From contig JADNYV010000139.1 in assembly GCA_015501055.1 (NCBI GenBank), positions 1 through 64,000 on the forward strand: a stretch of DNA of 64,000 nt, given 5' to 3'. Below are positions 22,131 through 32,653 of this stretch, in pieces. A model generated the notes under the pieces. The model was not told the origin of the DNA and searched no databases. It was given only the letters and a program-made list of their open reading frames with translations. Position numbers and translations under genes: made by a program. Every line of letters begins with the position of its first letter. The stretch's first letter is position 1. Source of the DNA: Mucidula mucida. Lineage: Eukaryota; Basidiomycota; Agaricomycetes; Agaricales; Physalacriaceae.

Positions 22131-24029
22131 ATGTCGTCGCCTGTCCAGATACCCATCCCAGACAACATTGAAAACTTGTGCGTTCAATACATCTTTTCTA
22201 CAGGTTGTTTTCTGATACTGGTTACTAGCATTGGGCCGCAGGTCAGTCGGAAGATATGCTGGTGATCGCATGGGTAACGAAGAATGATCCTTCTCAAGCT
22301 CCTTGGAACGCTTTTTAATTGGGCGCTATATGGGATCGTAGCGGTACAAGTTTGTGCGTTCCCGTCTCTTTCGTTCCCGATGCGCGCTCAAGATATAAAT
22401 TACTAGACATCTACCACTTGTCGTTCCCGAAAGACAATATCAAGATTAAATGTCTGGGTTCGTATCCACCGACCCACCACCTGCTCTCCTTTCCTAACGC
22501 GCCATAGTATACTTCGTGCTCGCTTTTGAAACTGTGCAAACGATCATGAACGGCGTTGACGTCTTCAACGGTTTTGCGCGCGGCTTTGGGGACATGACCA
22601 TTATCGGGAATCCCGGCATTAGCCCTATCTACACGCCCGTCATGGGCAGCATTATCGCGTTCGTCGTGCAGCTATTCTTCTGCTATCGCATTTTTGTCAT
22701 CCGGCGTTCGGCGTGGTGGTTGTGTGTGCTGATAGCGTTGGTGAGTGATTGTACCTGCCTTGATCCTCGTGCTGATCTGTATGATTCTCTAGACTGCGTT
22801 GATCCAACTCGTCGGAGGTGTCGCGGGCGGCATAAGAGTCCGTATTCATTCTGAGCGCGACTAGGAGGTACTGATTCACGCAGGCGCAAATTTTCGTAAA
22901 TGATATCTCTCAAGGACATTCGCATGGGCAGACCATCCTCGTGTATGTGCGTGCCTTGTCTTCTGCTGACATGGAGCACTTGATTGATGACCATACATAG
23001 CTTTGGCTTGTTGGCGATGCAGTGACTGATGTGGTCATCGCCAGCGCCATGTCGTTTTTCGTGCGTCTTCTTCAATAATGCCGTGTGTCGTGATAAATGA
23101 CTTGTTGACAGCTCTTACATAGACGAGGACGTCGGCCATCACAACAAATCGACATCGTAGCTCGAATCGTCAGGCTGACCATCGAGACAAACGTGCTTTC
23201 CGCAACGATTGCAGTCATCTCGTTGATATTGTTCGCTGGGATTCCAGACCAGGCATATTATATCTGCCCGTACGTCAAATGCATTTTTTCTCGCTTACGA
23301 TTTGTTCATGTGACATACCCGCAAATAGAACGATGTTCCTAGGGAAAATGTGCGCCACTTTCCATCTTCCTAACTCCCAAATTCGAACAAGCCATCTAGT
23401 TATTCTAACACCATACTTCTCACGTTTAACAACCGTGCGATCATCAAGCAGAAGCTCACATCCCACGTCGCCTCCACCATGAATAACTACCCCACATGGC
23501 GCTCTGACGTCCAGACCACCGGTCCGTTCAGCGCTGGACTGAACCCAGAATACGAAGACATCGAGACATCAACGAATTACACGACCATGTCGCCGGATGT
23601 TACATCGGTTACGGGGAGCCTTCCTCCCTTGAGCCCGCTTCGACGGGGCCAGAGCGGGGGATATCCAGCAGAGAAAGCCGATGGTCGGATAAAGATGCGG
23701 GGCATGTCAAGTGCGCCTGGATGGACGTCTCCCCCGCCGATGAGCACACTGCTACCGGACACGGGCCCGTCGTATAGCCCTAGGTCGGCGGAATCATCGT
23801 CCTTCAATGCGCTGACCCCGACATCGCCCACGACGTACAATGCCTTGTCACAGGAGTCGAGGATTACGGACAGTAGTGGGCTTACGCCGCTGGTACCGCT
23901 ACGGGCGGCGTCATCGTGGCGCACGACGTCGGAGGATGTGCCTGCGCCGCCCAAGGTTCGTGCTTGCATAGATTGTGGAATTTCTGGAGAGCTAACGCAG
24001 TTGAATAATAGGGTCCTCGATATCGGTAG
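22131..24029 (+). CDS. Multi-pass membrane protein, agaricomycete receptor-like family
   Basis: Start at 22131 (MSSPVQIPIPDNIENL). Helices in order: KLLGTLFNWALYGIVAVQ, VYFVLAFETVQTIMNGVDVF, YTPVMGSIIAFVVQLFFCYRI, RSAWWLCVLIAL/TALIQLVGGVAGGI, LWLVGDAVTDVVIASAMSF, and TNVLSATIAVISLILFAGI. After FLGKIYSNTILLTFNNR comes a long Ser/Thr/Pro-rich cytoplasmic tail of about 180 residues. The ETVQTIM...D.F...GFGD and GKIYSNTLL motifs are hallmarks of a very common mushroom membrane family with unknown ligand. The last exon was taken as KGPRYR with a stop at 24027; reading through instead would end at 24084. It is a distant relative of the gene at 19034. Confidence 0.78.
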
Positions 24030-24084
24030 AAGGTCGGCTTGGCCTTGCGTTGATGTACGATATGTTGCTCTCTATACACCATGA

Positions 24085-24623
24085 CTATTGCTATTCAGTC
24101 TGGACTGACATGGATTTGGATTCCAAGCTCCGGCCAACCGGTCCGCATTGCCGGTCGGGTCTACTGTCCTTGCATTCAGCTTCAGCAGGTTTTTTAAAGC
24201 TACATCAAAGCTCTTCTGGTGGAGTATGTCTTGGCAAGCATCAAGGTTAAGTAGGAAACCCAAAGTCTGGCCAACCAATGCACTTTTCAGGAACTTTTAC
24301 TTCTTGGGTGCGAGCTCCGGCTTGCCGGGCCGCTATTGGTATGGCTTTTGTCTCCTACTATCACAGTCAAGAATTTCTCATCGCAAGATCGCATTAACAG
24401 TTGCGGAAAGCAACTTCACGGTTAAAGGTGTCTGCGAATTGGAAACGATACAGACCGCCTGTGTCAAGAAACTTACGCGTCGTGCGCAAATTGTACACGG
24501 ACGGTGCAAGTCGTCTTGGGATTCCCTTGCTCCGAAGAATCTGAACTATCATACGCGCCTATTCACCCTGTCGGTATGGCTTTACAATGAATTGATACAT
24601 TTTTTTCAGCTCTGTTGATCATT
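24085..24623. other. Intergenic region with one unassigned ORF
   Basis: A 156-codon plus-strand ORF spans 24148-24618. It shows no family features and overlaps nothing else. It is left uncalled because composition and motifs are not gene-like. Confidence 0.4.
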
Positions 24624-25669
24624 TCAAAATACCGATTGACCGCCTACATTATTGGTCAGTGTATATCGTCCGACACTGAAAGGATACTCACCATCCACCA
24701 AAAGATCAGCACCAGTAATATACCTCCCCGCCCATTTGCTACAAAGCAGCACCACCGCGCCCGTTAACTCTTGTGGAGCACCCATCCGGCCCAAGGGGTT
24801 GCGCTCTGCCCAGATGCGCCGTCCCTCAGCCAAACCTTCACCTTCGTTGAGGATCGTGTCCATATACCCAGGGCTGATGCTGTTCACGCGTATACCGTAT
24901 CTTCCCCACTCTGCGCTCAAGGATCGCGTGAGCTGGCGGATTGCGCCTTTCGATACGTTGTAGGAGACTTGGGGTTGGGGGAAGTTGACGGTATGCCCAG
25001 AGATGGAGGCGGTGAAGAGGATGGACCCGCCTGTTCCTTGGGAGATCATTTTCCTGCCGCCAATTAGAGAAGATGTCACAAGGTTGGATGTTTTGAACAC
25101 GAACTTGGCTACCGCCTGCGCACAGACCCAGCTGCCTGTGGTGTTTACGTCTAGGATGCGCTTCCATTCCGCGAGGTCGATGTCAAGCGCGTGCGCGGCG
25201 CCGACTACTCCTGCGAAACAGATCAGATTCTCGATGTTCCCCAGCTCCTTTGCACTCTCATCCACCGCAATCGCAACGAGCGCGTCGTCGCGCACATCGA
25301 CTACCTTTGTGATAATCTTGGCGTTTGGGAATTCATCTCTCAAATTGTCGATCTGGGACTGGGATGTGGCAAACGAGGCGGGGACGTCGAAAATAGATAT
25401 TCCCGACGCGCCGTGTTCTAGAAGGGCGCGTACGGATGTCAGTCCGAGGACGCCGGCACCACCCGTTACTATGTCATCGCGATTATCGTCGTCCAGATCT
25501 ACAGGCTGGAGAGTTTGGATTTACCTATAGCCCCACCGGATACTGCGAACCGTTCCAAGGCAGCGTTGGTCGGGTTGAGGGGTGGGAGCGGGCGTGTCAG
25601 CGCGTTCGATCCCTCGGATAATGTCATCTGAGGGAGAATCCGGCTGGATAGGTCTTTACGCTCTGCCAT
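24624..25669 (-). CDS. Short-chain dehydrogenase/reductase (sorbose/xylulose reductase-like)
   Basis: An NAD(P)H-dependent classical SDR. Start at 25669 (MAERKDLSSRILPQMTLSE). An intron splits the cofactor motif, giving AIVTGGAGVLGL (TGxxxGxG). Then follow ISIFDVPASF, VVDVRDD, ICFAGVVGA (NNAG-like position, here CFAG), WKRILDVNTTGSWVCAQAVA, ILFTASISGHTV (catalytic Ser), VSYNVSKGAIRQL (YxxxK), GIRVNSISPGYMDT, and the tail LLVDGGQSVF after a last intron. Three introns are needed, all GT-AG. The long N-terminal lead and the C-terminus resemble fungal sorbitol/sorbose-type reductases. The exact sugar substrate is not determinable. Confidence 0.85.
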
Positions 25670-26040
25670 TGTTGCGGTGGAGATGTCAGGAAGGTACTGA
25701 TGGACGATGAGATTAGGGGGGAAGGTTTCGAGATTTGGGCCGTGGAGCCGAATGTCACTGTGTTCTTTACCCCGGAAACGGGAACGCAGCCACCCTCTCA
25801 CGGCATTTAGAGTTTTTCATTCTCTTCCTGCGACAGACTCCGATAGAAAGAGCTATTCGAGGACAAGAGGGCTTGGGCAGGTCGCTTCATGTGAAATTGT
25901 ATTTGTGCGGTGCTCCAATCAGCGCATTGGAAATGGCCCTCTGTTGGGAATTTCATCTGGGTCAGGTAGCAACCTCACCTTTTGTCTCCTACCATCCTGT
26001 TTGCGTCGTCCCTCCCCTCTGAATCTATAGTGAAGGCGAT

Positions 26041-27353
26041 GCCGTCCGTCAAGATCACTACGTCTGCTGGCAACGCCGACATATTCTACACGGTGTCCAC
26101 ACCGTCCAACGACAACGCAGATATCAAAGATATCGACCGGAGCGTTCCTACGCTCCTATTCATCCACGCCGTCTACCTTGCGCAGGAGATCTTTCAGCGT
26201 ACGTCTCTACTCCCCCTTCTCTGTGTCTCCAGTCTATATCTATATCTCATCATCGCTAGTTCAATTGGAGACCCCAAAGTGAGGAGATTCAACTGTATCG
26301 CTTGTGATCAGCGCGGGCATGGAGAGACGAAGAACGACCGCGTGCGGAAAGGATACGGCGCGAATGAGGCGGCAGAGGATATCGCGGCGTTCATGGTCAG
26401 TGTTTGAAAATATTTCGCTTCCGGATACCATCTCACTGGCAATTGGAATCCAGAAAGCCCTGGACCTCCCGCCATGCCATGTCGTTGCAATGTCCATGGG
26501 CACTATTGGTGCTATCGCGTTCGCTATGAACCATCCCGATTCCCTCGCGTCTCTCTTCCTTATCTCACCGCTCGGACTGGAAGAGGTATTTACCGATCCA
26601 TCAGTCTCCTGCGCCGCGTTTCTCAACTTTTCTATTTTTAAGCCGAAAGATGTTGCGGAAGGTAGAGAGGAGATCTTAGAGTGCTGGAAGCAGGGATTCA
26701 GCATGGATCCGCCTGATGAGGAAGCGCTTCAGGACGCTTGTTATGGGGCTCTCCAGCTTGCATTTAGTAATGAGGCTGATAGTCTTACGAACGCGTACGT
26801 TCTTCTGCATTCGCTCATCTACTTGAGAGCGCTGATGATGATTAGGCTGCTGGGCCGTACTCTTGCTATCGGCGTACGGCGCTGGGGTCGCGACAATTTC
26901 GATGATTATGAATTCATGACAGTCCGATTGCTCAATAATCGCAAATCCTACACGACGGATGAGCTGAAGCGCATTTCGTGCCCGGTCAAGATGCTCCACT
27001 GCACAGGAGACATCGCGTACCCCGTCGACTACACTTATAAATTTGCCGGGGATTTGAAGAAGGCGGGAGTGAAGGTGGAGGTGGACCTTGTCCCGAATGG
27101 CCCGCATCTCGGGGTGGTATCGCTTCGCAGCTCTGGGTGCGTGATTTCTGCGTTGTCGCTTTTTCCAGGAAATGATATTCATTGCAGAAGGGCGATCAAT
27201 ACGCTGCTGCACGACTTTGTGGTTGGGCTTTCGACAACGACGACGAAGTTGCCTCCAATACGGGATGCGGTTACGTCTCCTTATGAGAAGGACTTGATTA
27301 TGGCTGGGTGGTCGAAGGATGGAGAGGCTGGTTCGGGGTCTGATGACGAGTGA
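26041..27353 (+). CDS. Alpha/beta-hydrolase, copy 1
   Basis: Start at 26041 (MPSVKITTSAGNADIFYTVS). Fold elements: TLLFIHAVYLAQEIFQ, DPKVRRFNCIACDQRGHGET, KALDLPPCHVVAMSMGTIGA (nucleophile elbow with Ser in AMSMG), LASLFLISPLGLEE, CPVKMLHCTGDIAYPVD (acid), and NGPHLGVVS (catalytic His). The acidic tail ends GSGSDDE. Introns lie after AAFM, after SLTNA and after SLRSSG. The ancestral first intron is odd. Compared with copy 2, one base is missing at its 3' exon edge, so normal splicing breaks the frame while the unspliced reading stays open. The enzyme resembles 3-oxoadipate enol-lactonase-like hydrolases; the substrate is unknown. Confidence 0.75.
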
Positions 27354-27479
27354 TTTTGTTATTACTTGGGTATGCCCTTTCTGTGTATTTTTTACGAGCA
27401 GTACGTTTCTTCTTGGTGTAACCTTGGCCTTCGTCGGACCTCCTAGGCTAATGAAGGAATGTCATTCTGCGCCTTCAAG

Positions 27480-27720
27480 GTCTCATTTGGCCTGGTCACC
27501 TACTCTCGTTCTGCCTTTCCTGCATTATGTGCACGGCGACCAATCTATCTTCGGAGGTACGTCTCCTATTAGTATTTGGCAAAAGAGACAAGGAAGCAAC
27601 GTAGCGAATCCGAAGTTCGGCGATTTCACTGTGTGGTTCTTGGCCTCCGAGATCACGGCTTGACCAAGACTCCGGCTCAGTGTTACGAGTGTATGGTGGG
27701 TAGAGCGCTCCTCGCGTGTC
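27480..27720 (+). pseudogene. Relic of a third alpha/beta-hydrolase copy
   Basis: Pieces parallel to the N-terminus of the flanking hydrolases appear in order: LPFLHYVHGDQSIFGG (compare LLFIHAVYLAQEIFQ), a GTACGTCTCC donor at the same place, then SEVRRFHCVVLGLRDHGLTK (compare DPKVRRFNCIACDQRGHGET). Nothing downstream matches. It is a fragment, with no start codon. Confidence 0.6.
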
Positions 27721-27974
27721 TTTTTTGTCTCATAACGGAATACCATAACGTAGACTGCTGCGGCATATCTTCCACGTTGTGGCATACTTGGTGCTGTCTC
27801 GTCGGTCATGCTCGACTGACGGTGGAGAGCTCGGCTGTGGAAGAGTAGGACTCGGACCGAAGTATTGTGAGTACTAGATGAAATGTCCACAACGGGACAT
27901 ATATCAAGCTCCCTTCCTTGATCGTTGCCGCCAGGTTGATTTTTTGTTAGTCTGCTGACTGTCAGCAGGCTTCT

Positions 27975-28120
27975 CATATGATAGATGTATCGAGCTCTGT
28001 ACCTGTGAGAATGGTATGCCTGAAGATCCCATCGGATGGATAGTCAAGGAAAGTTGGGAATGGAACGCGTCACAAAGGTGAGTCTCTAATGCACTTTTAC
28101 GTACCCGCCAGATGTCAGAA
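27975..28120 (+). pseudogene. Fragment of a TKL kinase (exon plus intron)
   Basis: DNA similarity to the kinase locus at 10180-10320 is obvious. Shared runs include TAGTCAAGGAAAGTT and AAGGTGAGTCT followed by AATGCACTT, so exon, splice donor and intron are all copied. That means duplication at the DNA level, not from mRNA. Only this short piece is present. Confidence 0.7.
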
Positions 28121-28482
28121 GAATTCGGCTGCATGAGTGTGGATGTGCTGTAGCTCTCCTGTCGTCCTCCGTCCTAATGGGGCGAGGATCCTGGGACTCG
28201 GGTGAAGCCGACTGTCCTTTGCCCGGGAACCCTAATGAGGTCACAAGCTTAGAGTTCTTCCCTCTCTCTTAATGCCTGTATTGACGACTTTCATAACGAG
28301 AAAAAAATCGACTACGAACGGAGGATTGCTACACGCCTTGGTCGATGGCCACGTGGAATTTATCGCCCCAGAGTTAGCCCGTTGGAAATGACGGTTCGCT
28401 GTTTCATTTGAATCGAAGTAGCAACCTGCCCTTGTCCTCTACCATCCTTCGTTGCGTCGTTCCCTCACTATAGTCTACGTCA
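28121..28482. other. Duplicated promoter region
   Basis: Just upstream of copy 2, around 28420-28460, GTAGCAACCT...CTCTACCATCCT and GTTGCGTCGT match the stretch just before copy 1 (around 25966-26010). The duplication therefore included promoter sequence. No gene is seen. Confidence 0.5.
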
Positions 28483-29781
28483 ATGCCGTTCGTTAAGGTT
28501 ACTACGTCTGCCGGCGACGCCGAGATCTTTTACACGGTGTCTACTCCGTCCAAGGACAATGCAGATGTTAAAGATATCGACCGAAGCCTTCCTACGCTCC
28601 TTTTCATCCATGCTGTCTTTATATCGCAGGAGATCTTCCAGCGTACGTCCTCCTGCTCCGTGTCTCTAATCTATTCTTCGGATAGCAGCTAATCATGATT
28701 GTTGGAAACAGTTCAATTCGGAGACCCTAAAGTGAGGAGGTTCAATTGTATCGCTTTGGATCAGAGGGCGCACGGCGCGACGAAGAACGATCACATTCCA
28801 AAAGGATACGGTGCGAAGGAGGCGGGAGAGGATTTCGCGGCGTTCATGGTCAGTGTCTGAAAATATTTCGCTTCCGGATATCATCTCAATGGGAATCCAG
28901 AAAGCCCTCGACCTCCCGCCATGCCATGTTGTTGCAATGTCCATGGGAACTATCGGCGCCATTGCCTTGGCCATGGACAACCCCGATGCCGTCGCGTCTC
29001 TATTTCTCATCTCGCCGCTCGGATTGCCAGAGGTATTTCCTCAATTAGCTTCTCCGACGCGTTCTCAATGCCTTTCTCAAGCCGAAAGATGTCGCAGAAG
29101 GACGAGAAGAAATCTGTCGGTATTGGAGAGAGGGACAGAGCGTGGATCCAATCGATGAGCAGGCGCTTCAAGACGCTTACTATGGGGGCCTACAGCTGGC
29201 GTTTAGCAATGAGTCCGATGGCCTTGTGAATGCGTATGTTCCCCGTTCGGTTACTCACTAAAGAGCGCTGACAATGTTGAACCCATTAGGCTCCTGAGCC
29301 GTTGTGTTGCCATCGGCTTAGGGCGTTGGGGTCGCGGCAACCTCGATGATTATGAATTCATGACTGTTCATTTGTCGAATGACCGCCCATCCTATACGAC
29401 GGAAGAGCTGGCGCGCATTTCATGCCCAGTGAAGTTGATACATTGCAAAGGAGATATTGCGTACCCCGTCGACTCCACGTACATGTTTGCCGAGGTGCTG
29501 AAGAAGGCGCAAGTAAAGGTGGATGTCGACCTTGTCCCGGACGGCCCGCATTACGGCGTGGTGTCGCTTCGTGGTGCTGGGTATGTCATTCCCTTTGTCT
29601 GCAATGAAGATCATTGATGTCCGTCAATAGCTGGGCGATCAATACATTGCTGCACGACTTCGTGGCTGGCCTATCGACAACGAACTTGCCTCCAATACGG
29701 GACGCGGTTAGGTCTCCGTATGAGGCCGATTTGATCATGGCTGGGTGGTCGAAGGATGAAGAGGATTCTGACGAAGAGTGA
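28483..29781 (+). pseudogene. Alpha/beta-hydrolase, copy 2 (probably broken)
   Basis: This tandem paralogue of the gene at 26041 has the same exon layout: MPFVKVTTSAGDAEIFYTVS, LQFGDPKVRRFNCIALDQR after a normal first intron, KALDLPPCHVVAMSMGTIGA (nucleophile Ser), ISCPVKLIHCKGDIAYPVD, DGPHYGVVS (His), and GWAINTLLHDFVAGL. After SPLGLPE (about 29030) the frame shifts. The region aligned with copy 1 is 8 bases shorter, and the next recognisable segment, AFLKPKDVAEGREEI, is in another frame. Unless an unusually short intron is removed, the protein ends early. The C-terminal part is otherwise well kept, which suggests recent damage. Confidence 0.65.
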
Positions 29782-29984
29782 TTGCTACGACTTGAGTGAT
29801 TGACATCTCAGGTTTGTGCGTGTTTCTTGTATGACGCCGAGACGTTTCCTTCCGGTCCTGGACTTCCGCGCGTTTCACTTCATATACCCTTCTCGCTTAG
29901 TCTAGTGCTCAAGTTGTTACTATAAATAATGATACAGTAGTACGATAAAAACCCGAACCCAAAAAGAAAACGTAGGTATGATTT

Positions 29985-31090
29985 CTACAGGAGCGCATCA
30001 GTCACATCTTTCCATTCATCCATCACCCTCAAGATCTTCTCGCACTTGTGCCTCACCGCTTTCTCACCTCCAGGACCGAAGACGAAGTAAAGTGGCCATT
30101 CCTTCCCTCGTGCCTTGCCTTCCCCACGAACGACGTCAACGAGGACGTCCATAGCCTTTGTAGCGTCCCCAGTGCAGAACCCTGAGCCCGATAGGTCGCG
30201 CATAGCAGCAGTGCGTACGTCCTCGTATGAGGAAATCGGGTTTTCTGTGTAGAAAGGGAAGGAAATATGCTCTCGGTGACTAGACCGGCGGGTTCTGCGA
30301 TGAGGACTCGGATACCGAAGGGTTCTACTTCTGTCGCAAGGGTCTCGCTGAAAGCTGGAAGGAAATTACAAGATGAATGTCAATGGGCGATGAGAAAGAA
30401 GGGGACACATACCGCGTAAAGCAGCTTTCGAAGAAGAGTATTGACCCCATGTCTGTGTCTCATTCAACCATCGCGCTCTCCAGAAGAAGGAAGCAGGTTG
30501 CTTACAGGAACACATTCCGCTGTCCAAGAAGATCGACTTCCGACTTGAACAATCGTTCCAGTGCCCCGCTTCCGCATATGAGGGAGCACGGCGGTCGTCA
30601 CGTCAATCACCCCGAAGACATTGGTTTGGAACTGCCGTCTGAACATTTCAGATCTAACAGCATGAATTAAGAATGGCGTCGGCGAATGCGTGAAAGGACT
30701 GACCCTCCCTCTTCAAAAACGGCTTTCACACCGATGCCCGCATTGTTCACCAAGACGTCAATACCCCCCCATATCTTGACTGCCTCGTTAATCGTGTGTT
30801 TAATGTTGGTATAGCCACTGTCGACGTCTAGCTCGATGGTCTTCAGATTTTGACAATGAACGGGTAGTGTAGACCTGAGTTTGTTGAGATTTCGCGCAGT
30901 AGCAATCACCTTGTCGCCTCGTGCAAGGGCAGACAAAACGATGCGTTTACCGAGTCCGGATGAGGTTCCTTTCACATAGTACATCAGCATGATTTTAGGC
31001 TGTGACCAGAAAAGACAGACCAGTAACGAGCCAGACAAGCTGCGCGCGGATAGGCTCGAACGCAGATATGTTCGTGTAAGAAGGATCCAT
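29985..31090 (-). CDS. Short-chain dehydrogenase/reductase (classical SDR)
   Basis: Start at 31090 (MDPSYTNISAFEPIRAQLVW). An intron splits the cofactor motif: LVTGTSSGLGKRI (TGxxxGxG). Then come GDKVIATARN, LDVDSGY, INEAVKIWGGIDVLVNNAGI (NNAG), MFRRQFQTNVFGVIDVTTAV, TIVQVGSRSS (catalytic Ser), WGQYSSSKAALRAFSETLA (YxxxK), and FGIRVLIAEPA. The C-terminal helix region (TKAMDVLVDVVRGEGKARGK, PLYFVFGPGGEKAVR) is typical of fungal SDRs near the 3-oxoacyl/retinol-type branch. Five introns, all GT-AG. It is intact by eye. The substrate is unknown. Confidence 0.82.
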
Positions 31091-31397
31091 GGTGGTATTG
31101 AGTAGTGAAGAGGGTACTCGTTGGTAGCTAAAGAGAACGTGAGCTTCTTGCTTTCCGCGCTCTTTTACGATGCTTTATACCCTCCAGCGAGCGATGAGTA
31201 TCCACACTAGCTCGCGGCTTCCAAGTCTTCGATTCAGAGCATCCGCGCGTTTAATCATTGGCAGCCCACCGTGGCGTTGAGCTTCACTTACAACTCGGTA
31301 TAGAGTGGAACCTTGCGCGTATCGAATGTCGGTCATTCCTTGGACGAGAGGGTCAATCTTGGACCTTGGTGCGCCACGAGTAGCAATGTCGTTGAAG
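31091..31397. other. Intergenic stretch
   Basis: Upstream region of the SDR gene. No gene or clear regulatory element was seen. Confidence 0.45.
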
Positions 31398-32241
31398 TCA
31401 CCTTTTCGAACTGATCCGTTTTTGCAACATAATCGTTAACTGAGTCTCAGTCATACAGCTGGAGGCGCTGATATCATCAGACACTGTGATCAGCAGATCG
31501 TTTGTTGTCGCTGTATAGTGGGTCAGTGCTCGGGAAAATGTGGGTCGACAATTGAACAAACATGCCAGTAGTCTAGACTCTGAGGGTATCAGGCATTCGC
31601 AGTGCCTGCATGCGGAAGGAAGAGATCTTAGAGAGTTGCGAGGGATACTGGGCAAAGGAGGGAACGACAAGAAAGTACCGTTCCTGTGCATCAGAAACGC
31701 GTATGTGAGATGAAAGCATCGTGTACGTTGGGTTGGGCAAGTCGTGAAACTCTCCATCGCTGTCCTCGGTACATCGTTCATAATGACATCTCCCCAAGCG
31801 AAGCGGTGGGTATCGATGACGGGTACGAGTAAAGCATCTATCGGCAAATCGGAAGAGACGAGTCGCATAGAGAATGCGTCAATAAGGGATATCGTAGATT
31901 TGGATGCAGTAGGAATACGATTGTTCTCAAGTTGAGAAACACATTGATTCCAAAGGTCCGAGTTCTGTTTTATTAAGGAGATCCCGACGTGGACGTAGAG
32001 CTATGCGAGCAGGAGGATGGTAGATGGGTAGAAGGGATGAACGTCGTCGCTGAGCTGTAGCTGTTTCTGGTTTTACCCTCAGACTGAGGAACTTCATACC
32101 AAGCGCGACAAACGAATACTGTAGGAGATGATACTTTTTCGCGGGTTGGCTTTCGACCAGCACGAACAGGACGCCAAGGAGGGCTGGATTAAACAGCCAA
32201 GTTGATACTTTCTGTCTCGGGAGATCATTCTCGTTATCCAA
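31398..32241 (-). CDS. Unresolved gene of unknown function
   Basis: ATG at 32241 (MDNENDLPRQKVSTWLFNPA) could lead through one or two introns into a convincing frame, NSDLWNQCVSQLENNRIPTA then STISLIDAFSMRLVSSDLPI and VIDTHRFAWGDVIMNDV. After this, two frames stay open side by side (TCPTQRTRCFHLTYAFL and EFHDLPNPTYTMLSSHI), so the 3' structure is unclear. No family was recognised. The protein-like composition over 120 codons supports coding sequence; boundaries are tentative. Confidence 0.35.
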
Positions 32242-32653
32242 TGATGGTGGCAGAATTTATGGGGCTCGCCAGCGTAACCGTATACGGTTACGGCCGTCAA
32301 CTTTACGGTACTCTACGGGCCCTGATTCCGGTCGATACGGTACGGTTAGGGGACGGCTCTGGATACCGTACGAACCCGTATGCCGGTTGGCGGGGAGGCT
32401 GAGGTCAGGTTTGAATGCCGACCATGTCACGTGATGTTGTGATGCAGGGTCATTGTTATTGTTTCTTGCCCTTTAACAACGTGTCTTCGTTTGCAGTGTC
32501 ACTGTCCCACAACAAGGTGCTCATTATCCACTACCGGGTGCCTGGTTTGTTGTTTCTGACTCCCTCCCCTCATCACGCTGATAGAATCCCCTTCCATTCC
32601 TTCACAGGTATCCCTCCTTGCTTGCTTCGACTTTCCGACGGCTCTGGCCCACA
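32242..32653. other. Intergenic region with a palindrome
   Basis: It holds a perfect 20-bp palindrome (32273-32292) and several scattered ACGGT/ACCGT motifs up to 32390. It lies just upstream of the F-box gene at 32654. Confidence 0.5.
32273..32292. repeat. Perfect 20-bp palindrome
   Basis: The core GTAACCGTATACGGTTAC with flanking C and G reads the same on both strands. It could be a dimeric factor site or a relic of a transposon end. Confidence 0.75.

Noticed and set aside
24148..24618. 156-codon plus-strand ORF
   Set aside because: No family features, no start context, not extended by splicing. Kept only as an unassigned stretch.
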